Shown in pieces: positions 1 through 5,039 of a stretch of DNA of 5,039 nt; position 1 is the first letter of the stretch, and each line of letters starts with the position of its first letter. Where the stretch lies: the NCBI GenBank assembly GCA_900552715.1, contig USAV01000116.1, positions 1 through 5,039 on the forward strand, in the 5' to 3' direction. This stretch comes from an uncultured Veillonella sp. Lineage in GTDB: Bacteria > Bacillota > Negativicutes > Veillonellales > Veillonellaceae. The notes under the pieces are model-generated. The model was not told where the DNA came from, ran no database searches, and saw nothing but the letters and a program-made list of their open reading frames with translations. The position numbers and the translations under genes were made by a program.

Positions 1-60
1 CTCTGTATCTACTAAGTTTTTAGCACAACCTAGGCTAACATATCCTAATTTCTTACCCAT
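1..60 (-). CDS. rimO: RimO, ribosomal protein S12 methylthiotransferase (5' end only, runs off the left edge)
   Basis: The first 20 codons of a gene that continues past the left edge. The reverse strand from position 60 opens with ATG and reads MGKKLGYVSLGCAKNLVDTE without a stop. The VSLGCxKNLVDxE block is the hallmark N-terminus of RimO; the related tRNA enzyme MiaB has a different context (typically TxGCQMNxxDSE). Cys12 would be the first of the three cysteines binding the auxiliary 4Fe-4S cluster in the N-terminal methylthiotransferase (UPF0004) domain. RimO is a cytoplasmic radical SAM enzyme that adds a methylthio group to a conserved aspartate of ribosomal protein S12. The start is supported by an AAAGGA Shine-Dalgarno 6 nt upstream. 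The gene follows the solute-binding protein gene by 64 nt, with no visible terminator between them, so cotranscription is likely. The radical SAM core and TRAM domain lie outside the window and cannot be confirmed here. Confidence 0.9.
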   Translation of the reverse strand, partial: MGKKLGYVSLGCAKNLVDTE

Positions 61-66
61 TCTATA

Positions 67-72
67 TCCTTT
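67..72 (-). promoter_or_regulatory. Ribosome binding site of rimO
   Basis: On the minus strand this reads AAAGGA, 6 nt before the ATG at 60-58. It is a good Shine-Dalgarno at normal spacing and fixes the start of a coding region whose visible part is only 60 bases. Confidence 0.75.
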
Positions 73-124
73 CTTAACAAGATTATTTTCAATTTACTAC
101 CTTAATAGGATCTATATAACTGAG

Positions 125-1162
125 TTATTCCTTACGGAAACGCACTTGGCTAACCCAGTGATTTAGTAATAATTTTTTACCATCAATGGTGTAACCGCCA
201 TTTACAGGCCATAAAATTAGCTCATGTCCCAATGAGTCTTTTGGCTCATCCATTTCTGGATTTGTAAATATATAGGTGAAGTTATTTTCAACCATATATT
301 TTGCGGTCTTTGTAGATAACAACCAATTAATAAATTCGACGCTATCTGCTTTATGTTTTGAATTTTTTAATACGGCCGCCCCAGTTACATAATAAGAGGT
401 CCCATCCGTTGGATAAATGACCTTAATTGGATATCCATGACGCGTATATTGGGCCGCATCAGATAAATTACCAATGCCGATATTAGACTCTCCAAGCGCT
501 GTTAAACGAACTGGGGTAGACAAGAACTTAGCATGTTGTATTACATGAGGTTTTAAGCTATATAGATAGTTTAATGCTTCAGGCTCCCCTCTATATTCCA
601 CCATGTTATATAACAAGTTTGCCGCATTCTGAGAGGCTACAAAATCGGTCATTACAATGGTCCAATCACCTTGTTTTGCCAAGGTATCCCATGTAGTAAT
701 ATATTTACCAACCCCATTGTAGAAGGTATCATTTTGAACAAATACGATAGGATCATACCAAAGGCCTACCCAATATCCATTTGTATCCTTTAGATTGTCA
801 CGAACCTCGTCAATTTTCTCATTAACAATAGGTGCATATTTCCCAGTATTGGCGCCTACAACGAGGTTATCCTCAGAGGTAAGTACAATATCACCAGATG
901 TATCAGCTACATTTGAGGCCGAACGTTGCGCCATTTGCTCTTCTGTAAGAGGCATAACTGTAACTTTTACATTCTTCTCATCTTCATAACGATCGGCAAG
1001 CAATGTAGTTATATTATTCGGTAAGTCTGTATAAACTATAATCTCACCACGAACAGGCTCTTTTTCATGTTCCAATTGTTCTTGATGGTAAAAGTTTACA
1101 CCATAGGTCAACATCCCTACCACAAAAAGGGCTAAAATGCCCGGAGCAATCCATCGTTTCAT
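125..1162 (-). CDS. Extracellular solute-binding protein, ABC-type iron(III)/Fbp-like family, orphan
   Basis: A 345-residue protein resembling the periplasmic binding component of ABC importers, closest in style to the ferric/Fbp-like cluster. Residues 1-3 are basic (MKR) and about 5-24 form a hydrophobic export signal or signal anchor. The mature-type fold begins at EIIVYTDLP (40-48), the usual first strand of this family. Other family-like parts are YWVGLWYDPIVFVQN (130-144, the domain-crossing segment), TTWDTLA (156-162), and IYPTDGT (249-255) followed by GAAVLKNSKHKADSVEFINWLLS (261-283), close to the family pattern near the C-terminal lobe. The length is normal for the family. The protein has no cysteine at all, so it has no lipobox and is not a lipoprotein; a diderm cell with a periplasm would explain this. 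No permease or ATPase gene adjoins it, so its partner, if any, is elsewhere. The ligand cannot be assigned: the Tyr-Tyr pair at 257-258 recalls the iron-binding tyrosines of FbpA but does not sit at the expected place. The start is supported by a perfect AGGAGG. Confidence 0.82.
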   Translation of the reverse strand: MKRWIAPGILALFVVGMLTYGVNFYHQEQLEHEKEPVRGEIIVYTDLPNNITTLLADRYEDEKNVKVTVMPLTEEQMAQRSASNVADTSGDIVLTSEDNLVVGANTGKYAPIVNEKIDEVRDNLKDTNGYWVGLWYDPIVFVQNDTFYNGVGKYITTWDTLAKQGDWTIVMTDFVASQNAANLLYNMVEYRGEPEALNYLYSLKPHVIQHAKFLSTPVRLTALGESNIGIGNLSDAAQYTRHGYPIKVIYPTDGTSYYVTGAAVLKNSKHKADSVEFINWLLSTKTAKYMVENNFTYIFTNPEMDEPKDSLGHELILWPVNGGYTIDGKKLLLNHWVSQVRFRKE

Positions 1163-1167
1163 ATATG

Positions 1168-1173
1168 CCTCCT
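1168..1173 (-). promoter_or_regulatory. Strong ribosome binding site of the solute-binding protein gene
   Basis: On the minus strand this is a perfect AGGAGG, 5 nt before the ATG at 1162-1160. It is the strongest Shine-Dalgarno in the window, stronger than those of rimO, ygiQ and the RodZ-like gene. This suggests the solute-binding protein is made at a higher level than its operon neighbours. Confidence 0.85.
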
Positions 1174-1197
1174 ATAAGACATAAAGTATCCCCAAAT

Positions 1198-1219
1198 GAG
1201 ATTAGATAAAACTAATCTC
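1198..1219 (-). repeat. 8-bp perfect inverted repeat in the ygiQ / solute-binding protein gap
   Basis: On the minus strand GAGATTAG, a 6-nt loop TTTTAT, then CTAATCTC form a perfect 8-bp stem. It begins 5 nt after the ygiQ stop codon and ends 35 nt before the next start codon. The stem is AT-rich (3 G-C pairs) and no U-tract follows on the minus strand (ATTTGGGG comes next), so it does not look like an intrinsic terminator. It could protect the 3' end of a processed ygiQ message or mark an RNA processing point. The structure is seen; the role is not known. Confidence 0.5.
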
Positions 1220-1224
1220 TATAA

Positions 1225-3222
1225 TTAACGACCACCACGGCTTTTGTTAGAGGGACGACCTTTAGTCATACCACTGCGAGATGATCTCCCCTTACTAAGA
1301 GCAGCCTGTTGGTTAGAGCACGTGTTTCCCTTACTACGCTGCTCACCTGATTGACGTCCGCTGCGACGATTATTAGCTTGTACTCTATTACGGTTGCCAG
1401 TGCCCGCACCAGTACGATTACTATTGCGACCAATTGGGCGTGGTGGAATCAAACATTCTGGTCCAAATCCAATTAAATCACGCCGATTAGCTTCAATAAG
1501 TGCTTCTTTTACAAGATCATAATTTTCAATATTTTTATATTGCATTAAAGCACGTTGCTTAGCTTTATCTCTACCTTTTTTGGCTACGTATACAGGCTTT
1601 CCATCTAGAGGATTAATACCCGTATAGTACATACAAGTCGATAGGCTGCCCGGTGTTGGAATAAAATCCTGTACTTGTTCTGGATACATATGTTGATCAC
1701 GCAAGAACTCTGCTAATTCAATAGCATCCTCCAAGGCACAACCAGGATGAGAACTCATAAAGTATGGCACTAAATATTGCTTCTTACCAAGCTTTTTATT
1801 AGCCTCTTCAAACCAAGATTTGAAGGTGAGGAATTCTTCCTTACCCGCTTTCCCCATCATATTTGTAACCCGTTTAGATACGTGTTCTGGTGCTACCTTC
1901 AATTGGCCACTAACGTGAAACTCACACAGCTCTCGTACGAAGTCTTTATTGTTATCTGCCAGCACATAGTCATAGCGCAAACCAGAGCGAACAAATACCT
2001 TTTTTACTCCTTTTAGCTTACGTAATTTACGGAGTAATGCAATATAATCATCGTGATTTGTATTAAGATTTTCACAAGGCTCTGGAGCCGCACAGGTACG
2101 ACCTTTACAAGCGCCATATACAGCTTGTTTATCACATGCTAAATGACGGAAGTTTGCAGTAGGGCCCCCAACATCGTGAATATAACCCTTAAAATTGTCC
2201 ATCTCAATCATAGTTTGGGCTTCGTCGATTAAAGACTCATGGCTACGATTTTGGATGATGCGACCTTGATGATTGGTAATAGCACAGAATGAACAGCTAC
2301 CAAAACATCCGCGTTGACTAACAAGGCTAAATTGTACTTCACTTAACGCTGGTACGCCACCTTTATCATCGTATTTAGGATGCCACTTACGTGTATATGG
2401 CAAGTTATATACACCATCCATTTCCTCCTGTGTCAAAGGCAAAGCAGGCGTATTTTGAATAAGATATCTGTCCCCATGCTTTTGGACTACAATACGTCCA
2501 TAAAATGGGTCTTGTTCATCATATTGAATACGGAAAGCATCAGCAAAGGCCATCTTATCAGCTTTAATTTCCTCAAAAGACGGGCATTCAACATAGTCTA
2601 TAGTAGGAATTTCCTTTGCCATGTAACAAATACCGCGAATAGATGGCAAGGACTCTTTAAAGCGACCTTGATCTAGAGCATCTGCTAATTCCACAATTTG
2701 AAGTTCACCCATACCATAAACAAGTACATCTGCCTTAGAATCAACTAAGATAGAGCGACGTACGGTATCTGACCAATAATCATAATGACCAAAGCGGCGT
2801 AAAGATGCCTCTATACCACCGATAATAAGCGGCACATCACTATATGCCTCTTTCATACGGTTCGCATATACCAAGGTAGCCCTATCTGGACGATGTCCAG
2901 CTTCACCACCGGGAGAATAATCATCTTGACGGCGAATCTTCTTTGCGGCCGTAAATTTATTGAGCATTGAGTCTAGATTCCCTGCTGTAACAAGGGACGC
3001 TAGACGCGGTTTACCTAGTTTTTTGAAAGCCTCTACATCATTCCAATCTGGTTGATCTATAATGCCTACACGATAACCTTTGGACTCTAGGTACCGGCCG
3101 ATAACGGCAGGAGCAAAGGACGGATGGTCTACATAAGCGTCCCCACTGATGAGGACAAAGTCTAATTCAGCCCAGCCACGTTCCTTCATATCCGAAGGTT
3201 CTGTTACTAAAAATCTATCCAT
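1225..3222 (-). CDS. ygiQ: YgiQ-family radical SAM protein (UPF0313)
   Basis: A 665-residue protein of the YgiQ family, whose reaction is not established as far as I know. The N-terminal domain has the family opening (FLVTEPSDMKERGWAELD, then SGDAYVDHPSF at 26-36 and IGRYLESKGYRVGIIDQPDW at 41-60), which resembles a cobalamin-binding-like fold. IIGGIEASLRRFGHYDYW (133-150) is another family block. The radical SAM motif is CxxxCxxC at Cys306, Cys310 and Cys313 (QRGCFGSCSFC), which should bind the 4Fe-4S cluster that cleaves S-adenosylmethionine. A second cysteine group (363, 372, 377, 383, ending near NLNTNHDDY) is also usual for the family. VAPEHVS (443-449) and YLVPYFMSSHPGC (483-495) complete the core, which ends around GFGPECLIPPRP (585-596). 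The remaining 69 residues are a low-complexity tail rich in Arg, Ser, Gly and Asn. No upstream in-frame start exists before a TAA at 3252-3250, so the ATG at 3222 is chosen although its Shine-Dalgarno is distant. Confidence 0.93.
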   Translation of the reverse strand: MDRFLVTEPSDMKERGWAELDFVLISGDAYVDHPSFAPAVIGRYLESKGYRVGIIDQPDWNDVEAFKKLGKPRLASLVTAGNLDSMLNKFTAAKKIRRQDDYSPGGEAGHRPDRATLVYANRMKEAYSDVPLIIGGIEASLRRFGHYDYWSDTVRRSILVDSKADVLVYGMGELQIVELADALDQGRFKESLPSIRGICYMAKEIPTIDYVECPSFEEIKADKMAFADAFRIQYDEQDPFYGRIVVQKHGDRYLIQNTPALPLTQEEMDGVYNLPYTRKWHPKYDDKGGVPALSEVQFSLVSQRGCFGSCSFCAITNHQGRIIQNRSHESLIDEAQTMIEMDNFKGYIHDVGGPTANFRHLACDKQAVYGACKGRTCAAPEPCENLNTNHDDYIALLRKLRKLKGVKKVFVRSGLRYDYVLADNNKDFVRELCEFHVSGQLKVAPEHVSKRVTNMMGKAGKEEFLTFKSWFEEANKKLGKKQYLVPYFMSSHPGCALEDAIELAEFLRDQHMYPEQVQDFIPTPGSLSTCMYYTGINPLDGKPVYVAKKGRDKAKQRALMQYKNIENYDLVKEALIEANRRDLIGFGPECLIPPRPIGRNSNRTGAGTGNRNRVQANNRRSGRQSGEQRSKGNTCSNQQAALSKGRSSRSGMTKGRPSNKSRGGR

Positions 3223-3236
3223 CGATTGAGTAAATG

Positions 3237-3243
3237 CCTTTCT
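3237..3243 (-). promoter_or_regulatory. Distant ribosome binding site of ygiQ
   Basis: The nearest purine-rich element before ygiQ is AGAAAGG on the minus strand, ending 14 nt before the ATG at 3222-3220, well beyond the usual 5-9 nt. A second one, AAAAGGAA (3251-3244), lies further away inside a hairpin. Translation of ygiQ may therefore be weak or depend on ribosomes finishing the RodZ-like gene 30 nt upstream. Confidence 0.45.
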
Positions 3244-3264
3244 TTCCTTTTATTAGAAAAGGAA
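3244..3264 (-). repeat. 8-bp inverted repeat spanning the stop codon of the RodZ-like gene
   Basis: On the minus strand TTCCTTTT, a 5-nt loop CTAAT, then AAAAGGAA form a perfect 8-bp stem. The loop carries the TAA stop of the RodZ-like gene, and the 3' arm holds an AAGGA Shine-Dalgarno-like core upstream of ygiQ. A ribosome terminating there would melt the stem, so it could couple ygiQ translation to that of the upstream gene. The stem has only 2 G-C pairs and no following U-tract, so it is not a convincing terminator. Confidence 0.45.
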
Positions 3265-3705
3265 TAACCATAGTAAAAATAATGCCATACAGAACAAAAT
3301 TATGCCTAAAATAATGCGTTCCTGTACAATAGAACGTTGACGTTTACGTTGACGCGTTTCCAAAGACATGCGCTTTTTAGATGTTTGATATTCAACGAAT
3401 TCACTTTGCACCAAATTTGGTGTCGCTTGCGCTTTCTGACGTGTAACAGAACGCAAAGAAAAGGTATCTATATCACCTACCTGACTTTGATAAGCTTTCA
3501 CCAAGCGATCACCATCAAGATCTAAATAATTACCGTAATTACGAATGAAGCCTTTTACGTAGACCTGACCAGGAATGATGTCATATTTACCATCTTCGAT
3601 AGCTTCCAAATAGGTTGTCTTAATGTGCAGCACTTGCTCCACATCTTTAAAGGTTAGATTACGTCTTACCCGTTCACGTCGTAATTCTTCGCCTAATTCA
3701 GCCAT
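3253..3705 (-). CDS. Short RodZ-like helix-turn-helix membrane protein
   Basis: A 150-residue protein with the RodZ architecture up to the membrane. Residues about 4-68 form the cytoplasmic helix-turn-helix of the HTH_25 type: LGEELRRERVRRNLTFKDVE at the start, then TTYLEAIEDGKY (30-41) and PGQVYVKGFIRNYGNYLDLD (45-64), a strong RodZ signature. In RodZ this domain binds the actin-like MreB and helps place the elongation machinery. A hydrophilic linker (70-108) and a very basic stretch (110-130, KKRMSLETRQRKRQR) precede one membrane helix (about 131-150) that runs to the last residue. The positive charges before the helix predict the N-terminus in the cytoplasm. The extracytoplasmic beta domain of full-length RodZ (about 300 residues in many bacteria) is absent, and the gene ends at an ordinary stop. 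The location just after ftsK agrees with the Firmicute habit of placing rodZ near spoIIIE and pgsA-cinA-recA. A shape or division role is inferred, and MreB binding is unproven. Confidence 0.85.
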   Translation of the reverse strand: MAELGEELRRERVRRNLTFKDVEQVLHIKTTYLEAIEDGKYDIIPGQVYVKGFIRNYGNYLDLDGDRLVKAYQSQVGDIDTFSLRSVTRQKAQATPNLVQSEFVEYQTSKKRMSLETRQRKRQRSIVQERIILGIILFCMALFLLWLFLF

Positions 3706-3710
3706 TTTCG

Positions 3711-3717
3711 TTCCTTT
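3711..3717 (-). promoter_or_regulatory. Ribosome binding site of the RodZ-like gene
   Basis: On the minus strand AAAGGAA ends 5 nt before the ATG at 3705-3703. It supports that ATG as the true start, which also gives the complete HTH_25 domain. Confidence 0.7.
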
Positions 3718-3753
3718 CTAACTCTACATACTACTCATATCGTAATCATTCAA

Positions 3754-5039
3754 TTATTGTTCATCATTGGAGTCCGAGAAATATCGAGCCTTTGCTTGTT
3801 CAGGACTCATTAAAATTTCTCGAGCCTTACTGCCCATGCTAGGGCCAACGATTTTAAGATCTTCCATCGTATCTACCAGACGAGCCGCACGAGTATAACC
3901 TATGCGGAATCGACGTTGCAACATGGATACAGAAGCTTGACCAGATTCCATTACAAGGTTAACAGCACGCTCTAATAATTCATCGCGGTAAATATCATTT
4001 TCTTCAGATGATTCTTTCTCTGTTTCCTTTTCAGCCTCTTGCGTAACAGTATCATCATATTCTGGTTCTCGTTGGGCTTTTACAAATTCTACAAGATGTT
4101 CCACCTCATCATCGGAGATGAATGCACCTTGTACACGAATTGGTTTATTTGCCCCAATTGGAGCAAACAACATATCCCCTTTACCAAGTAATTTTTCAGC
4201 CCCCGCCATATCGAGGATGGTACGAGAGTCAATTTGAGAACCTACGGCAAAGGAAATACGACTTGGTACATTAGCCTTAATAGAACCAGTAATAACGTTA
4301 ACAGATGGACGTTGTGTAGCAAGTACCATATGAATACCCGCAGCACGCGCCATTTGTGCTAAGCGGCTAATAGATTCTTCAATATCATCAGGAGCTGTCA
4401 TCATAAGGTCAGCTAACTCATCGATGATTAATACAATCAACGGCATAGCCGCTTTAGGGTGCGCTTCGTTATAGCTCTTTATATCGCGTTTACCAGACGC
4501 TGCAAATGCTTTATAACGGGCCTCCATTTCACGAACGGCCCAGCGCAATACAGCAGCGGCCTTTTTCATATCGGTTACTACTGGCGCCATCAAGTGAGGA
4601 ATGCCGTTATAAATAGACAATTCAACCATCTTAGGATCGATTAATAGTAACTTAACCTCTTCTGGTTTACGACTAAATAGAATACTGGAAATCAACGTAT
4701 TAACACATACAGACTTCCCAGAACCCGTAGTACCTGCTACGAGCAAGTGAGGCATCTTTGCAAGGTCTGTAATAACAGGTTTCCCTGCAATATCTTTACC
4801 AAGACCAACAGGAATGCCACCACGCGCATCCTTGAAGTCACTGCAATCAAGAACATCGCGCAAATGTACGGCCTCTGTTGTTTTATTAGGAACCTCAATA
4901 CCGATAGCGGATTTACCAGGAATTGGAGCCTCCATACGAATATGTTGAGCCGCTAAATTAAGGGCAATATCATCTGTTAAATTAACGATCCGGCTAACCT
5001 TTACACCCGGTGCAGGTTCAATTTCGTAACGCGTAACGG
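3754..5039 (-). CDS. ftsK: DNA translocase FtsK/SpoIIIE, C-terminal part (5' end beyond the right edge)
   Basis: The last 427 residues of an FtsK/SpoIIIE translocase, a membrane-anchored hexameric ATPase that pumps chromosomal DNA through the closing septum. The frame is open to the window edge: 34 residues precede the first in-window Met at 4935 and read VTRYEIEPAPGVKVSRIVNL..., the usual alpha-domain block, so that Met is internal and not the start. Counting from the edge, the Walker A motif GTTGSGKS is at 102-109, Walker B LIVLIIDE at 200-207, and the conserved ATQRPSVNVITG at 240-251. An acidic linker (about 324-348, rich in Glu and Asp) joins the motor to the winged-helix gamma domain (about 350-411, DELLERAV...GQASVSMLQRRFRIGYTRAARLVDTME...), which reads polar DNA sequences (KOPS/SRS) and sets direction. 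All ATPase motifs look intact. The membrane and linker domains lie outside the window. The RodZ-like gene follows after 48 nt and is probably in the same operon. Confidence 0.97.
   Translation of the reverse strand, partial: VTRYEIEPAPGVKVSRIVNLTDDIALNLAAQHIRMEAPIPGKSAIGIEVPNKTTEAVHLRDVLDCSDFKDARGGIPVGLGKDIAGKPVITDLAKMPHLLVAGTTGSGKSVCVNTLISSILFSRKPEEVKLLLIDPKMVELSIYNGIPHLMAPVVTDMKKAAAVLRWAVREMEARYKAFAASGKRDIKSYNEAHPKAAMPLIVLIIDELADLMMTAPDDIEESISRLAQMARAAGIHMVLATQRPSVNVITGSIKANVPSRISFAVGSQIDSRTILDMAGAEKLLGKGDMLFAPIGANKPIRVQGAFISDDEVEHLVEFVKAQREPEYDDTVTQEAEKETEKESSEENDIYRDELLERAVNLVMESGQASVSMLQRRFRIGYTRAARLVDTMEDLKIVGPSMGSKAREILMSPEQAKARYFSDSNDEQ

Noticed and set aside
61..124. Possible promoter for rimO (TTGAAA ... 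TATAGA on the minus strand)
   Set aside because: The hexamers are 20 nt apart and the second touches the rimO start codon, leaving no room for a leader with the visible Shine-Dalgarno.
795..989. Plus-strand open frame opposite the solute-binding protein gene
   Set aside because: Its Ser/Thr-rich translation is the mirror of the binding-protein codons, and no start context or family resemblance supports it.
1220..1225. Perfect TATAAT on the plus strand at the end of ygiQ
   Set aside because: There is no -35-like hexamer at 17 nt (TGAGAT is found), no plus-strand gene follows, and it would only drive antisense RNA through ygiQ.
1777..2676. Plus-strand open frames opposite ygiQ (1777-2016 and 2380-2676)
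   Set aside because: They are antisense shadows of a well-conserved coding region. Their translations show no recognisable domain, and they have no supporting context.
3706..3753. Possible promoter ahead of the RodZ-like gene: TTGAAT, 17 nt, TATGTA on the minus strand
   Set aside because: The spacing is right, but the -35 matches 4 of 6 and the -10 only 3 of 6. In AT-rich DNA this is expected by chance, and the 48-nt gap fits simple cotranscription with ftsK.
4933..4935. ATG at 4935 as the start of an independent FtsK-like gene
   Set aside because: The same frame stays open for 34 more codons to the window edge and encodes the conserved FtsK alpha-domain block, so this Met is internal.
4459..4956. 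Plus-strand open frames opposite ftsK (4459-4644 and 4747-4956)
   Set aside because: They lie opposite the most conserved part of the motor domain, and their translations look like reverse-strand noise.

Overview
The window holds one run of genes, all on the minus strand. Read in the direction of transcription (right to left) they are: the 3' two thirds or so of a DNA translocase gene (ftsK/spoIIIE family), a short RodZ-like helix-turn-helix membrane protein, a YgiQ-family radical SAM protein, a periplasmic-type solute-binding protein, and the first 20 codons of rimO (ribosomal protein S12 methylthiotransferase) running off the left edge. The four gaps are 48, 30, 62 and 64 nt. No convincing promoter or terminator is visible in them, so the simplest reading is a single operon whose promoter lies beyond the right edge.

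The DNA is AT-rich, and the order ftsK - rodZ-like gene - (ygiQ, solute-binding protein) - rimO resembles the conserved Firmicute neighbourhood spoIIIE/ftsK ... rodZ (ymfM) ... pgsA-cinA-recA. Protein style and gene order suggest a low-GC Firmicute, most likely a diderm of the Negativicutes such as Veillonella. This is an inference from memory of families and synteny, not a database match.

Layout: 1-60 is the rimO 5' end. 61-124 is a spacer with a good Shine-Dalgarno. 125-1162 is the solute-binding protein. 1163-1224 is a spacer with a perfect AGGAGG and an 8-bp hairpin. 1225-3222 is ygiQ with an Arg/Ser/Gly/Asn-rich tail. 3223-3252 is a spacer that includes half of an 8-bp hairpin spanning the rodZ stop codon. 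3253-3705 is the RodZ-like gene. 3706-3753 is a spacer with a Shine-Dalgarno. 3754-5039 is ftsK, truncated at its 5' end by the window edge. No stretch over 300 bases lacks a gene.

Most of this is housekeeping: chromosome translocation at the division septum, cell-shape or envelope organisation, radical SAM chemistry and ribosome modification. The odd member is the solute-binding protein. It has no permease or ATPase beside it, has no lipobox cysteine and sits between two radical SAM genes. I see no mobile element, CRISPR array, RNA gene or defence system, and nothing that clearly amounts to a new biological system.
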